Assembly (NCBI RefSeq): GCF_003573695.1
Contig: NC_039363.1
Location: 127,331,302-127,395,301, forward strand
DNA: 64,000 nucleotides
Reading direction: 5' to 3'
From: Papaver somniferum
Lineage: Eukaryota; Streptophyta; Magnoliopsida; Ranunculales; Papaveraceae
Part shown: positions 34,660-47,151 of the stretch, piece by piece
How the letters are laid out: each line of letters opens with the position of its first letter
How positions within the stretch are numbered: position 1 is the stretch's first letter
The notes under the pieces: model-generated
Database searches by the model: none
Told to the model about the DNA's origin: nothing
The model's input: the letters and a program-made list of their open reading frames with translations, nothing else
Made by a program: the position numbers and the translations under genes

Positions 34660-35286
34660 TTATAAAAATTTGTTTAGATATACCTCTTGACATGTTACAG
34701 TAAGAAGTTTCTCAATAAGGACCTTATTCCTTATCTGTGAATGCTCCAGCGAATAAGTAAGAATTTCACACTCTGTAGTCTGATGATGAACTTCCTTGCA
34801 CAACGCCAGTTTTTGTTCCATATAATCTGCCAGATTATTTTGAAGACTGAGTGTTTTTCGCTTTCCTTCACATATTCTTACATTTAGTTGAACAACAAGT
34901 TCTGTGACATCATCTAGACCGTCAATGATCTTTTCCTTTTCTGAATATTTTTCAACATGTTTGAAAAATATTTCCAACGTATTTCGAAATTCGGAACTTG
35001 GGCAGACTAGTGAATCGAATCTCTTTTCAGAAGATTATTCACTAGGAATTGGAGTAGAATCCAAAACATTTTTCTTGAGTTTCAAACTCATTCTTTTCTG
35101 ATCAGTAACCTGACTCCCAATCAAGTCACTATTCAAAGACTTTTTCTTTGATTTACGAAAAGACTTTTGAGACCAATTTCCATTGGTTTTCCTTGAGATA
35201 TTATTCTCATTATCTTGGCATACGTTAACTGAAGTCGATTCATGAGAACTCGAGTTCATTCTTATAGGTTGGATCGCATCAAACAC
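34660..35286 (-). pseudogene. Hypothetical coiled-coil ORF, N-terminal part, with one stop
   Basis: Two open pieces (35286-35035 and 34977-34660) lie in the same frame, separated by a TAA at about 35036. The first is polar and basic (SQKSFRKSKKKSLNSD). The second has heptad-like leucine spacing (KEKIIDGLDDVTELVVQLNV, SLQNNLADYMEQKLAL), suggesting a coiled coil. The start lies close to the PBS, where gag would be expected, but no capsid motif or zinc knuckle is seen. The family is unknown to me. Confidence 0.4.
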
Positions 35287-35311
35287 AGATTATTAGATGT
35301 TTTCGTGTTTT

Positions 35312-35328
35312 CCTGCTCTTATACCAAA
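35312..35328 (-). other. Primer binding site of the LTR2 element
   Basis: TTTGGTATAAGAGCAGG next to the LTR end. It resembles TGGTATCAGAGC, the usual initiator-Met PBS of plant Copia elements. Confidence 0.75.
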
Positions 35329-38139
35329 TAAAAAGGCGAGAGTACCCAAATATACCTCAAGCTAAAACTTTTCCTACCTATAAGTCCTTTCTATGAAAGT
35401 GATTGTCTATGGACTGAGTCGAGACAATACAACTAATCGGTTCACACTTCGCGTGATCGTCTATGGATACGAGATCGAGACAATACAACAACGAAGTATG
35501 TTACTTGATAAAAAGGTTCGGACTTAACCAAACACAATAGGATTCACTTATCAAGTAAATATGAATTAACGTTTGTGTAATTTACTTTAATTATAATAAA
35601 ACAATTATAATGCGGAAATATAAAGTAAATGACACAACAAGATTTTGTTAACGAGGAAACCGCAAATGCAGAAAAACCCCGGGACCTTTTCCAAAATTTA
35701 ATACTCTCAGGATTAAGCCGCTACACAAAATTACACCAACTTCGTATAGTTGAGACAAAGCAACTAAACCTATAGTTCACCTAGTTCTGTTTGTATCACC
35801 ACGCCTCCAATTTATAAATAAGTCACATACTTGGATCAATTCCTTTGGTTCGTATTCCAAACAGTAAAGGAACAACAAATCTGTTTGGTATCAACTCTCT
35901 TCAACCAAGTGATATGAGTTGGACAAAGGCTCTTCTGTTTATCTTAACATAAACTTTTTCGTCGGATCCTTAGATCTATCTTATGTTCAATTACCGAAGT
36001 AATCGTTTAAGATTAAGCCAACAACACTCTTAATCCAAAGAATTGTGTTGATGCATATCTACTCAATTAATCAATCCAATCTACCACAAGGATAAACCGA
36101 TTATTAATTGGATCCTATTTTACCGAAACAAGTATTGTGCACACCAAAGATTATGAACTCACAAATTAGAAATCTTCAATATCTTCTTCGTCTTCAAATC
36201 TTCTTAGATCTTCAATATAAACCTGCACACAATCACTTGAATCTCTTGTGATCAATCATGCACAGAACGGAGTCTGTTAACAATGGATTATCAAATGATC
36301 GTCTTTAGAACTAACAACAGTCTAAAGATCCCTGTCGAAACTCTGAACTAGTTTGAGTGAATCTTATATCAGAAGAGAAGATTCTCAGGCATAAACAAAC
36401 TAGGTGCAATCGGATTTCAACCACTGTTAGTCAATCAAATCACCCGAAAACAAAAGATAAACCGCATTATCTAGTTTCTCACCAACGGTACACGCTAGAG
36501 CTTCTCAATCCCAAAGAAGACATTAAAATGAGCGGCCGTAAGAGATTTAGCCTAATTAGGTCACTCTCCTCTCCGGATAGGCGTCTACACCAGTAACAAC
36601 AACAAAAGAGGAAGTTTGTTGTTACGAAGGATTAGTTTGCTAGAAAGGCAAACTTCAAGTATTTATAGACAAGGAAGTTTAGGCACAAAGGAATTTCCAA
36701 AAACGAAAATATTCTCAAGATATTCATTAAAGCACAAATTCGGTTTCCATAATTCCTGGAAATGCTCTGTCCAAAAATAATGATCGAAATCTCTCGGAAA
36801 ATCTAATTAGTAAATGCACATTACTAATTCTTGTATTTTCCTACAAAATGAAATTAATAACCTTAATTAAAATATTCTTAACTTACTTATGTTTCGATCC
36901 TGGGATTTTCTTCTTTTAGCTATTAAGGAATAACTTTGAACAATTAAAGAAATAAACATTCACAACACGTGTTCAAAGTATGTCGACATCCTTACTTTGT
37001 AAGTTCTCTTTCACACTTACAACCTTGAAACTAATTTTCCACACTTACGAACAAGTTTAGAATTGGTTCATCTAACTTTCAAGAACTATGTGATTGATCA
37101 AACAAACATTCAATCACAATCATGGGTTTAACGGTTCTACCAAAACAAGTTTCGGTTCGACCTCCATGTGAGTATTGTGCATAGTCACACTAGCTTTCCA
37201 AAATTCGGTTGACTAAGTACTAGGATTGGTTCCCCATATATATATGGTATTTAACTTATATGTGTTGCACATGTCCATAGATCGGTTCCCCTTTGCCTAA
37301 AAACGTGTTGCACATGTTCATAGGATCAGTTCCCTTTCTTCTATAAACCTTGCTGCACCTCATACAAGGATCGGTTCCCCTTGTGATGTACTGCACCTCT
37401 TACTAGGATCGGTTCCCCTTTGCAAAATTTGGTCTGAAAAAACACAAACCCGATCATACCATCTCAGGTGATTACTTAAGATCGGTTTCACTAATAAAAG
37501 TCATACCAATACATAGGTCAGGCCTTTGTGAATAGTTCTACCAAGAACACAAACAAGTTGTGAGCGGTTATACTCAATCACACATATTGGTTGTTCATAA
37601 GATAAGCAATGAATAACAAAACCAATAACACCTGGCAATTTCCTTTTCGGTTCACAAACAAGTTTATGAACTTACTTCCTTAGAACACATGTAAAACATT
37701 GTTCCCTAGGATGAAATCCTCACCTCATACCCATACATAATCACAATAGCATTCAAATGATTATGGAAATGTCTTATCTACAAAGTTTAATGGTTAAGAA
37801 ATAAACCTCGTATTATATTCCTTAATACTATGTCCATTTAGAGTTCAAATATGCTTCGCAGTTTTGTTTTGAATATGCACGGCTTGAAATATATGTTAGG
37901 GAATGAAACTGTTCAAGTCAAATATCACTAACCTCAAGTGGAAGGATAATTGTTGTTACATCTTCAAGACTTCGCAATACTTGTAATGTCTCATATCCTA
38001 ATACTTTCAAGCTAACCTATACGAAGTTGACTCTAGTACATAATCAAGAGACTCTTAACATGAGTTTTTATTCACTAAAATATGACAACCAAACTTGACA
38101 TACCAACGCTTGGTGGGTTCAACCGAGATATGCTATAAC
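35329..38139 (-). repeat. 5' LTR of the LTR2 element
   Basis: 2.81 kb, starting TGTTATAGCATATCTCGG at 38139 and ending CTCGCCTTTTTA before the PBS. The end corresponds to CCTTTCA in the solo LTR at 15278. A TATA motif lies at about 36655-36668 in reverse. Confidence 0.82.
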
Positions 38140-40866
38140 AGTCAGACTCAATCTTAATAAATGTAAATCAAAGAGTCATATCTCACTTTCTTTATTCAAT
38201 ACTTACTCAAGCAAATAGAAATCTGCGAGTCTAATTGAATACAAGAGAAATCACTCGAACAGTACCAAAGACCAATGTTCAAGGATGAATCAATTTCAAT
38301 CAACAACTAAAGGTTGGATTTCCCAATTGATCGATTCAACGCACAACCTGTGATATTTCAATTATATAACAAAATATAATACGGAAAAGAAATAACACAG
38401 ACACCAGAAGTTTTGTTAACGAGGAAACCCCAAATGGAGAAAAACTTCGGGACCCAGTCCAGATTGAACACACACTGTATTAAGCCGCTACAGACTAACT
38501 TCGGTATGGACTGTAGTTGAACCCCAATCAATCTCACACTGATCCAAGGTACAGTTGCGCTTCTTACGTCTCTGGTCCTAGCATGATAGTACGCACTTGA
38601 TTCCCTTAGCTGATCTCACCCATAACTAAGAGTTGATACGACCCAAAGTCGAAGAATTTAATAAACAAATCTGTATCACACAGAAAAGTATACGATAATT
38701 GATAAATCTATCTCCCACAGAAATACCTACGAGTTTTGTTGCGTCTTTTGATAAATCAAGGTGAACAGGAACGAATTGATAACCCAGACTTATATTCTCG
38801 AAGAACAGCCTTGTATTATCAATCACCTCACAATAATCTTAATCGACTAGCGAAAGAAGATATTGCGGAATCACAAACGATGAGACGAAGATGTTCGTGA
38901 CTTTTTTTATATCTTGCATATCGGACAAGGTTGTGAAATCGTAAATCGCTGAGCAAATCGTTTTTCAATTTTGGAAATCGAATCGTATGTTAAAGCGTGA
39001 ATCGAAGATTTACGGTCGATAATTAAATCGTATTTTTTGGTAAATGATATTGAATTATGGGGAATAATAAATAAAGATCAGATTTTTTTTGCCAAGTTTT
39101 GAACTTTGTTCAGTAATATATACTATTAAATTTCGTTACGCATCAAAAATAACAATGTGGAACAGTGGTTAAATGATACTCTTAGGAAACATGAGTTCAT
39201 GAGTTCGAATCATTAGGCTATCATTTTTGAAAAATTCGTGAAATGCAAAATTTAGTCAAGAATCGTAGTCAACAAAGTTGACTAGCACGATTCACAAGTA
39301 AAACGATTCTTATATACGATTTAAATCGAATTTAAAACAAATGAATCGAATCGCACGATTCAAATCGTGAATCGTGCGATTTTAAAAACCATGCTATCGG
39401 AGAAATCAATCTCAATCCAATCTTACGATTGTACTTCGTACGATATAAACAGCAAGATCAGATCACACAACTACAAGAAAGTAGTATCGGTTTGGCTTCA
39501 CAATCCCAATGAAGTCTTTAGTCGTTAACCTACAGGTTCTCGATAAAAACCTAAGGTTAAAGGAAAATCGACTCCAGCTAATCCAATTAGTATCGCACAG
39601 GAGGTGTGGGGATTAGGTTTTCCAGTTGCTAGAATTCTCCCTTATATAGCCTTTCAAATCAGGGTTTGCAATCAATGTTAACTTAGTAATAAAGCATTCA
39701 ATATTCACTGTTAGATGAAAACTTGATTAGATTCAAGCTAATATCTTTCAACCGATAGATTGAAACTTAGCTTGTTACACACAAATGAAATGCACGTTTA
39801 TCTAGGTTTGTGTAGTCGTACCCAAACATGTACATTAGTTGGTTCAACAGTAGTTAATCAAATGGTTAGCCATATGAGCACTTTCATATCAACCATATTC
39901 TTCTTTACCATAACTAGCTCAAATGACTCAAACGAACTAGTTAGAGAGTTGTTCAATTGATAAGATCTTATAGAAGTATACAAGACACAATCGAAGCAAA
40001 AACGATTTGATTCACTCGAATCGATTCATGAACTTTATATCCACGGTTTGCAAACTTGCATTCCTTAGTTTATACAAGTTTAAGTTCACGAATAATCGTT
40101 TTTAGAAAATAACCAAACTTAAGTACATGTACTTAAGTACCCAGAATGAGTTTGTTTTTAGTTCACAAACTCCACCAAAAATTCTCGGGATGAGAACCTC
40201 CAACAGTACGCAGACTGGGTACACGGACTCTAGTTCTGGTTTTCCTGAGCAGCAAAGTACGCATACTTTGGTTCAAGGATAAGGACTTACACACATATGT
40301 GTTACCACACAATGTTTATATCCTTTCATGGTTATATAATCTAAACTCTCATTTCAATCATTCATACATTCTTATATGACGTTATATAGTTGTTATTCAC
40401 AAACCATTTTTCGTCAAATCCATTTTCAAGTGATTGGAACTTAACATGACTTTCGTCACTAGTAAAAATGAACTTAGCCAAAGCGAAAGATTACCAACAC
40501 ATATTTCGAGAAATAGATAAGCGAGATAAACTCGGCTCGAAATAGCAAATCTGTATAATCAAAGTCTATATAGCAAAACGACTTTTGTCTCAAGATAGGA
40601 GATAGAGTAGATAGACTTTTGAGTGATAGATAAGTTCAAGTCTCCACATACCTTTTAGTCGATGAAGTTCCTCCAGTTCCTTGAGTAGTTCTTCGTCTTT
40701 GTATGATGATCACCATGGAGTCTTGAGCTCAACTACACTTTCTATCCTAGTCCGAGACTTAGCTATAAGTAGACTAGAAATCAAGACTTATAGTTTTGAT
40801 CATTAACATTGACAAACATGCTTGAGATAGCAACGCATGTGAGTTCGACCGAGCAATGCTCTAACA
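38140..40866 (-). repeat. LTR1 copy, minus strand, truncated by the LTR2 element
   Basis: Reverse match to 265-2612 of the window, starting TGTTAGAGCATTGCTCGG at 40866. It is cut at 38140, where the LTR2 element begins, so the last 90 bp of the LTR are missing. It interrupts the integrase frame of Gypsy-C just after NKVATT. It contains a MITE at 38926-39393. Confidence 0.8.
38926..39393. mobile_element. 468-bp hAT-like MITE in LTR1
   Basis: The ends are inverted and imperfect (CAAGGTTGTGAAATCG on the left, CATGGTTTTTAAAATCG in reverse on the right). Flanking 8-bp sequences ATATCGGA and CTATCGGA match at seven positions. The other LTR1 copy is uninterrupted at the matching place (about 1800-1815), so the insertion is certain. 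There are many ATCG/CGAT-rich repeats inside and no ORF of note. The 8-bp duplication points to hAT. Confidence 0.75.
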
Positions 40867-42837
40867 TGGTGCTATGTGGTAGCTACTTTGTTGGTAATAC
40901 CATATTGTATCATTAAAAGTGCAAACGATCTATTACGAAAGTGAGTCCCTCCAGTGTATACCAAAATGCGCAAGTATATTATATTTCAAAAACTGGACTA
41001 CGACCTTGTAGTCATTTTTTTTTTACATGGAACCGCCTCAACCCACTTGGACACATAGTCTACAACGAGAAGTATGTAAAGATAACCACCAAAAGGATTA
41101 GGAAATGTACCTATAAAATCAATGGCACCCACACATCAAAGACATCAATAACTATAATAGGTTTCAAAGGCATCATATTTCTAAGGGAAATGGTTCCTAA
41201 CTTTTGGAAACGCTCACAAATAACACAATGACTGTGGAGTCCTTAAACAACGAAGGCCAGTAGAATCCACATTGCAATATCTTAGCAGCAGTCTTCTTAT
41301 CACTAAAGTGACCTCCACGATGACAAAATGAAATAATACTGGACTTGTCACTCTTAGGTATACATCTCCTAATAATCTGGTCTGGACAATACTTACACAA
41401 ATAAGGATCGTCCCAAAAGAAGTGCTTAACCTCGGTTAGAAACCTAGAACGATCTTGTTTACCCAAATGTTGGGATGTTCGATCAGTAACAATATAGTTC
41501 ACTACATTCGCATATAGAGGTAATCGGGAAATAAAGAACACTTGTTCGTCAGGAAAGCTATCCCTCACGAAAGGGGAATTATCAGGGGAATCAACAACTA
41601 ACCTAGACAAGTGGGCTGTTACTATATTTTATGCACCTTTTTTTGTCTATAATATCTAGAAAACATTGTTGTAACAAAAGGATCCATCTAATCAATCTAG
41701 GTTTAATATCCTTCTTAGACAAAAGATATATCAAAGCGGCATAATCAGTAAAGATTATGACCTTAAAACCTAATAGGTAGGATCTAAACTTATCCAAGGT
41801 AAGAACGATGGCTAACATTTCCTTCTTGGTAGTTGTGTAGTTCAGTTGGGTATCATTCATAGTTGTTATAGTACATAAAATCACATGAAGTAATTTTTTT
41901 TCTCGTTGACCTAACACAACACTTATGGCGTAATCTTAAGCATCACACATGATCTCAAAGGGTAGGTTCCAGTTCGGTACCTGGACAATGGGGCCAGTAG
42001 TGAGTAAAGTCCTAATCTTCTCAAAAGCAATCATCAAATACAAACTCAACATAAATCAAGCTAAAATACTTAAATGAATAGACGATAAAACATACATGCC
42101 CCAAGAATAGCCTAGTTTCTCTTACGGTTCTTGGGACCTGCATAGTCTTAATAAAGTCAACTTTGGCTTTCTCTACCTCTATATCCTTTGAGGATATGAT
42201 ATGCTCTAAAATAATTCCTGATTTAACCATGAAATAACATTTTTCCAAATTAAGTACTAAATCTTTTCTTACACCTACGCAACACTAATGCCAAATGATG
42301 CAAGCACTCATCGAAAGATGGACCAAATATTGAAATATCATTAATAAAGACCTCTAAAAATCATTTTACCATATTTGAAAATATGCTCATCATACAATGC
42401 TGTAAAGTCGCAAGGGCGTTGCGCGCCCGAAAGGCATGTGTCTATAAGCAAATGTACCAAAGGGAAAGGTAAAAGTGGTTTTCCTTTGGTCTTCTGAGGC
42501 AATAAGGATATGATTATAGCCAGAATAACCATCTAAAAAGAAATAATGACCATGTCCAGATAATTACTCTAGCACTTGGTCAATAAAAGGAATGGGAAAG
42601 TGATCCTTCATTATGACCTTGTTCAATATTCTATAGTCAATATAAACACGCCATCTCGTGGTCACTCGGGTTGGGATTAACTCATTGATATGATTTTGGA
42701 CTACAATGATACCTGATTTCTTGGGAACCACCTGAACAGGGATGGCCCACTTACTGCATGAAATTGGGTAGATAATACATGCATCTAAAAACTTAAGCAC
42801 CTTTATTTGAACTATCTCTTTCATGTTAGGGTTCAGT
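40867..42837 (-). pseudogene. Gypsy-C RT, RNase H and integrase
   Basis: Frame 42824-42564 reads MKEIVQIKVLKFLDACIIYP, VQVVPKKSG, WRVYIDYRILNKVIMKDHFP, the fingers of a Gypsy RT. Next the palm (HMPFGRATPL with frame changes), then VKSGIILEHIISSKDIEVEK and RLFLGHV of the thumb. The RNase H piece (41917-41603) has NYTTTKKEMLAIV with the catalytic E and IIFTDYAALIYLLSKKDIKPR with D. The integrase piece has the HHCC-like region (CHRGGHFSDKKTAAKILQCGFYWPSL) and IDFIGTFPNPFGGYLYILLV of the core. It ends at LTR1. Stops and frameshifts separate all the parts. Confidence 0.8.
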
Positions 42838-44454
42838 TGATGGTATTTTTACAGTGGTTGTAGAAGTGGTAAGTAATGGTTCGTTCAAGACTTGTGAAAG
42901 CAACTTTTTTAGACTTAATTTTTATAAATAAAAATAACAAACTCGAATAAAGAATGTTGTGAGAATTATGGAGATACTGGGGCTAGGATTCCGTTATTTA
43001 CCGATTCCAAAGTGATACTATTATAACCATGCAATTTCACACGTTCAATTTGATTCTCAACTCTTGCAAAAGTAGATTTTTAGAAACAACAAATGTTAAT
43101 CCAAAGCATGAGACATCAAAACCCTAGGCTAAGCATGTTCCATCAATAGAAAATACAATTGTTTAACAAAAATTATAAAATCCATTTTCTATCTAGGCAA
43201 ATAAAGCACAAATTAAATAATTAAGAATTACCACATTTTCGTTGGCAAGTTAGCTTCCTCCGTCGCCCCAAGGGTTGGGTTTAGCTCATCATGTTGGAAA
43301 CACGCTCAAACTATGATTTCATTGCTCAGAAGGTGTTCACAATAATGAAATGGGAGAAAAACAATTAAAACCGGGTTTGTAACAGTTATATTTGTTACAA
43401 ACCGAACTGTTACAGAGAATGATAGAAATGAAGTGTCGCAGGTACTGTAGCAATGCGACTGTCTTTTATGGTCTTATGTTCTTCGTGTTCTTCTTCACCA
43501 GCAGAACTGGTTCATCTCTGCAACTCTGATTTCTCCCCAAATTTCGTCCCCTAACTCTCCATAATCTCTTCTATTGCTCCTCAACAGTTTATATAGCCTC
43601 ACAACACCGAAATATCCCGTCATAACTCTATATAATTCTTCATTTACTCGGCAGTAAAGAATATCTCCTTGGGAATATTTTCTTCCCTTTCTTCTCTTCT
43701 CAGAAACTTCCTTACTTAACTCCTTCACGTCTCTGCAGCGACCAAGCACTTTCCAAACATGAGCAACACACGAATTAGAGTCCCGGCAGCACACGAAATT
43801 CAAAGCAAATCCCATGAAAAACTCTCCCACGAATGTGTTGCTCTGTTTGCTTCAATCCCACGATGCAACCAACTCTAACCGAAACCATCGACCATACCAT
43901 CCCTGTTTGGTCCAAACAGGCCCAAAGCAACCAAATCCAGTGCTCGAGTCTCATTCCAACGTGACCAAAATCTTAACAGAGTTTCCGCAGGAAGAAAACC
44001 CGGGAAAATATTCAACCCTTATATCCACCGTTCTAGCCAATTCTGGTATAAACGATGACCATTACTATCTCTATTGGATCAAAATAGACAAACCCAATGA
44101 GTTTCAGCCCTTGAATCTCCCTAGAACGCGATCAAAACTTCAACCCTAATTCTGCCTGCATCTACACTATCTCCCGCCAATTTTTAAATTTGAAATGAAG
44201 AAGAAGATGTGCCCTGATCCAAAACACGGGCGCCTTTAACAGCAGGGGGTGCCTGGGGTTCCCTTATCCAAAATGAGGGTGCCTTTAATACTTTTCTCCG
44301 GGGGTCCAAATAGCACTTTTTGAGCAACTTTTTCCACACAAGTGTATTTCTCCAAAAACACCTACACAAACATAAAAACACCATAATAAGTAGAAAATCA
44401 AGCACTAACAATAGAGACAATGAGGACAATTCCGACACAAAAATGTGTCTATCA
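42838..44454 (-). repeat. 3' LTR of Gypsy-B
   Basis: TG...CA ends (TGATAGACAC on the minus strand at 44454, ...TACCATCA at 42838). The TATA motif GGCTATATAAACTG lies at about 43584-43597 in reverse. Confidence 0.87.
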
Positions 44455-45700
44455 AATACCCCCAAACTTATTATTTGCTAGTCCTCGAGCAAAACTAATC
44501 TATAAAATAAAATTCTAACTCACTAGGTGGCCCTAGTGACCGAGTTATAATCTCGGGAGGGTTTACCAGAGGTGTACCCACAAAACCTTTACTCCAGACC
44601 CTAGTTATCTACGCAGAACCTTGGAAGGCACTAAAGAATCTCCTTGGTTTTCATACAATCATTGACTATAGGAGGAAGTACCCTGATGCGAAATTCCAAT
44701 TGATGTACACGAGTTTGCACTCAAGCATACTAAAATTCATATATAAGTGACAGAGATCTACTCAGATAGTTTCTGGACATAATAACCGGAGTCAACCAAT
44801 CACATGGAAAGATTAAGAAGATGGATGTAGAGAAAAACGTAGATGGTTTTGAATGAACGGTGTTTCCCATATCTGTCTGAAGGCCTCTGCCAAGATGAAC
44901 CTATCCTAATGGACTGAGATACCGGTCTGACTAATATCAACACATTGGCATATACAAAGGGACCAGTGGTCGATAAACCTAACTCTAGGTCAACACAACT
45001 GGCATATACAAGGGCACCAGTGGTCGACTTTATTAAATTTATTCCGGTTGGTCTGATGGTCTGGTCTTTTTTTTTTTTGTATCTTAATCACTCTATTTTA
45101 CCCTAGCAATGGTAACAACTTGAATCGTGTGCCCCACCAAATCACTTAAAAATAAAAACAGAAGGATTAGGATTCAACGAGATATGGCGAAACTACCATT
45201 TTTTTTTTTAATTCTAACACCTGAGCTTTGTGATTTTATGAATAGACTCTTTATATGTTTCTATCTAATCAGATTGGTTAGTGCCAACCTTAATAAGCAT
45301 AAATTTCTAGGCTCTGGAATTTATTTATTGTAACTAAAAGCTAACAAAAAGTTTATTTCCCACCCCAAACTTAAATCTAACATTGTCCTCAATGTTCTAA
45401 AGATGAAATTAAAAGCATGAACAAGGAGAAACTGTTACCACTTGATGGATGGAAAAAGAAATAAGGAAGGATATTACCGTAAGCATGAGCGTGGGTGCCT
45501 CCCAGAAAATGCTAAATTTAAAGTCTTTGGCTGGACATCAAATACCTCAAAAAGGATTGTCACCTTCCAAAGTCATATACCAATAGCCGAAATAGTTGCG
45601 GGTCCTCAGAACCAAATAGAGCAGACACAAAAGAAAGACTACCATCTTGGATTAAAAAAATGAGCTGACGGAGCATAACTTGATCTAGGGATTTCATCAA
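44455..45700 (-). other. 3' non-coding region of Gypsy-B
   Basis: It corresponds to 10675-11851 of Gypsy-A, including the duplicated block around CGACCACTGGT (near 44965 and 45025) and the polypurine tract AATAAGTTTGGGGGTATT beside the LTR. Confidence 0.65.
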
Positions 45701-45714
45701 GCAACTAGATTTAT

Positions 45715-46037
45715 CTAGGGTGTCTCTTTGGGCTCTATATAAGTGTCTAGGAAAACAGGTTCAACCGAATGACATGTCTCTAAGAATTTGGTTTCTTCAT
45801 GGACAGTATCTGGAGGATCGGGTAGCAGAGTTTGAAGAAACTCAAGTAGTATCTTAGACGCACAAATCTCGAGTCCCAAGTTAGGGACTTCAATTAGGGA
45901 TACATGACAATCACTAGAGTCATAATTACCCCCAAACTTAGGGTGAACAATATCCTCAAATGGACCAAAATCTATGGGATGGGTTCTAGGTTCCATAAAG
46001 TCAGCACATATACTAGCTTCTTTTGGGGACTGTTCAT
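45715..46037 (-). pseudogene. Gypsy-B acidic linker
   Basis: The frame 45996-45715 resembles the Gypsy-A linker (HPKFGGNYDSS, VSLIEVPNLGLEICASKILLE, DPPDTVHEETKFLETC). It follows the protease after a frame break and has only one copy of the PKFGG motif. It likely marks the end of the polyprotein. Confidence 0.5.
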
Positions 46038-46901
46038 CTAAACGACAACATACTCATATAATGGATTATCAAATAAATTATCTAGCATAGGCTCATCAAC
46101 TAAGGTGTTCGGCATGGTTACATCCTCCGAAGCACTGAAAGGTTCATCAAATAATGGATTATCAAACATAGTGCAGGCTGAAGGATCAAGAACTAGAGTG
46201 CTAATCATGTTCACCACTTCTAAATCATCTATCTCAGAAGACTTAATGACATTAAAGACATTTAGCTCAGTAGTCATATTACCAAAAGATATGTTCATAA
46301 GTCCGGTTCTACAATTGATCACAGCATTAGATGTGGCTAAGAATGGGCGACCTAAAATCACCGGTATTTGAGCACTTGGGTCCTGAATAGGCATGCTATC
46401 TAGAACAACAAAATCCACTGGGTATATGAACCTATCAACCTCAATAAAAACATCTTCTATGATACCACGAGGCACTTTGATAGACCTATCAGCTAATTGA
46501 AGTGTCATTTTGGTCGGTTTCAACTTACCAAGTCCTAGCTGGGTATACACATGGTATGGGAGTAAGTTAACACTAGTTCCTAAGTCAAGCAATGCCTTAT
46601 TAACTACATGATCACCAATCACACAAGATATGGTGGGGCATCCAGGGTCCTTATACTTAGGGGGTGTTTGGTTCAGAGGAATTGAACTTACTTGACCAGC
46701 TAAAAAGGCTTTCTTATGGACATTCAGCTTACGCTTTCGTGTACAAAGATCTTCAAGAAACTTGGCATAAGCGGGCATCTGCCTAATTGCTTCTAATAAT
46801 AGAATGTTGATGTTCACCTGCTTAAATGTTTCCATTATCTCGTTGAAAGTCGACTCCTCCTTTGTTGGGGCTAACAAATGTGGATATGGGGCTCTAGGCA
46901 C
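46038..46901 (-). pseudogene. Gypsy-B protease region
   Basis: An open frame of 287 codons: YPHLLAPTKEESTFNEIMET, RQMPAYAKFLEDLCTRKRKL, KAFLAGQVSSIPLNQTPPKYKDPG, then ISCVIGDHVVNKALLDLGTSVNLLP and ADRSIKVPRGIIEDVFIEV of a retropepsin-like domain with DLGTS at the active site, and VILGRPFLATSNAV, the conserved flap-end motif. It is better preserved than in Gypsy-A, where GRPFL reads SRPLL. It is joined upstream to gag through a broken segment (about 46902-47150). Confidence 0.75.
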
Positions 46902-47151
46902 ATAGGTAGTCCTATCAGGAATTTATTGGGACTCCTTAGAAATTGTTTCAGTTTCCTCAGCTATGAGCTCCTCTGCAGAATTAGAAAGTGGAACTACAGT
47001 ATGTCCACTAGGCATGGCTACCTTATTGTCTACCGTTTTACCACTCCTAAGGGTATTTGATGAACTCCTCTAGGATTGGGTTGTGGTTGACTAGGGAAAC
47101 TTCCGTTATCTCTTTCACTTAGAGTCTTAGATATTTGACTAAGTTGAAGTT

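Larger units (their letters stand above)
29649..38139 (-). mobile_element. LTR2 element: non-autonomous Sirevirus-like retrotransposon
   Basis: On the minus strand: 5' LTR 38139-35329, a PBS close to the initiator tRNA-Met complement (TTTGGTATAAGAGCAGG, 35328-35312), a 3.6-kb internal region, polypurine tract and 3' LTR 31725-29649 (truncated). The internal region has no gag, protease, integrase or RT; it holds a decayed coding region in one frame with coiled-coil character. Several polypurine-like tracts precede the 3' LTR, a feature known for Sireviruses. The element inserted into LTR1; GTCAG (38140-38144) would be its right duplication. The left partner is lost with the truncated end. Confidence 0.75.

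Noticed and set aside
43495..44149. Pair of 111-codon ORFs on opposite strands in the Gypsy-B 3' LTR, repeated at 50350-51004 in the 5' LTR
   Set aside because: Conservation is explained by the two LTRs being copies of each other. The ORFs overlap the TATA region, have no recognisable domain and no start context common to both.
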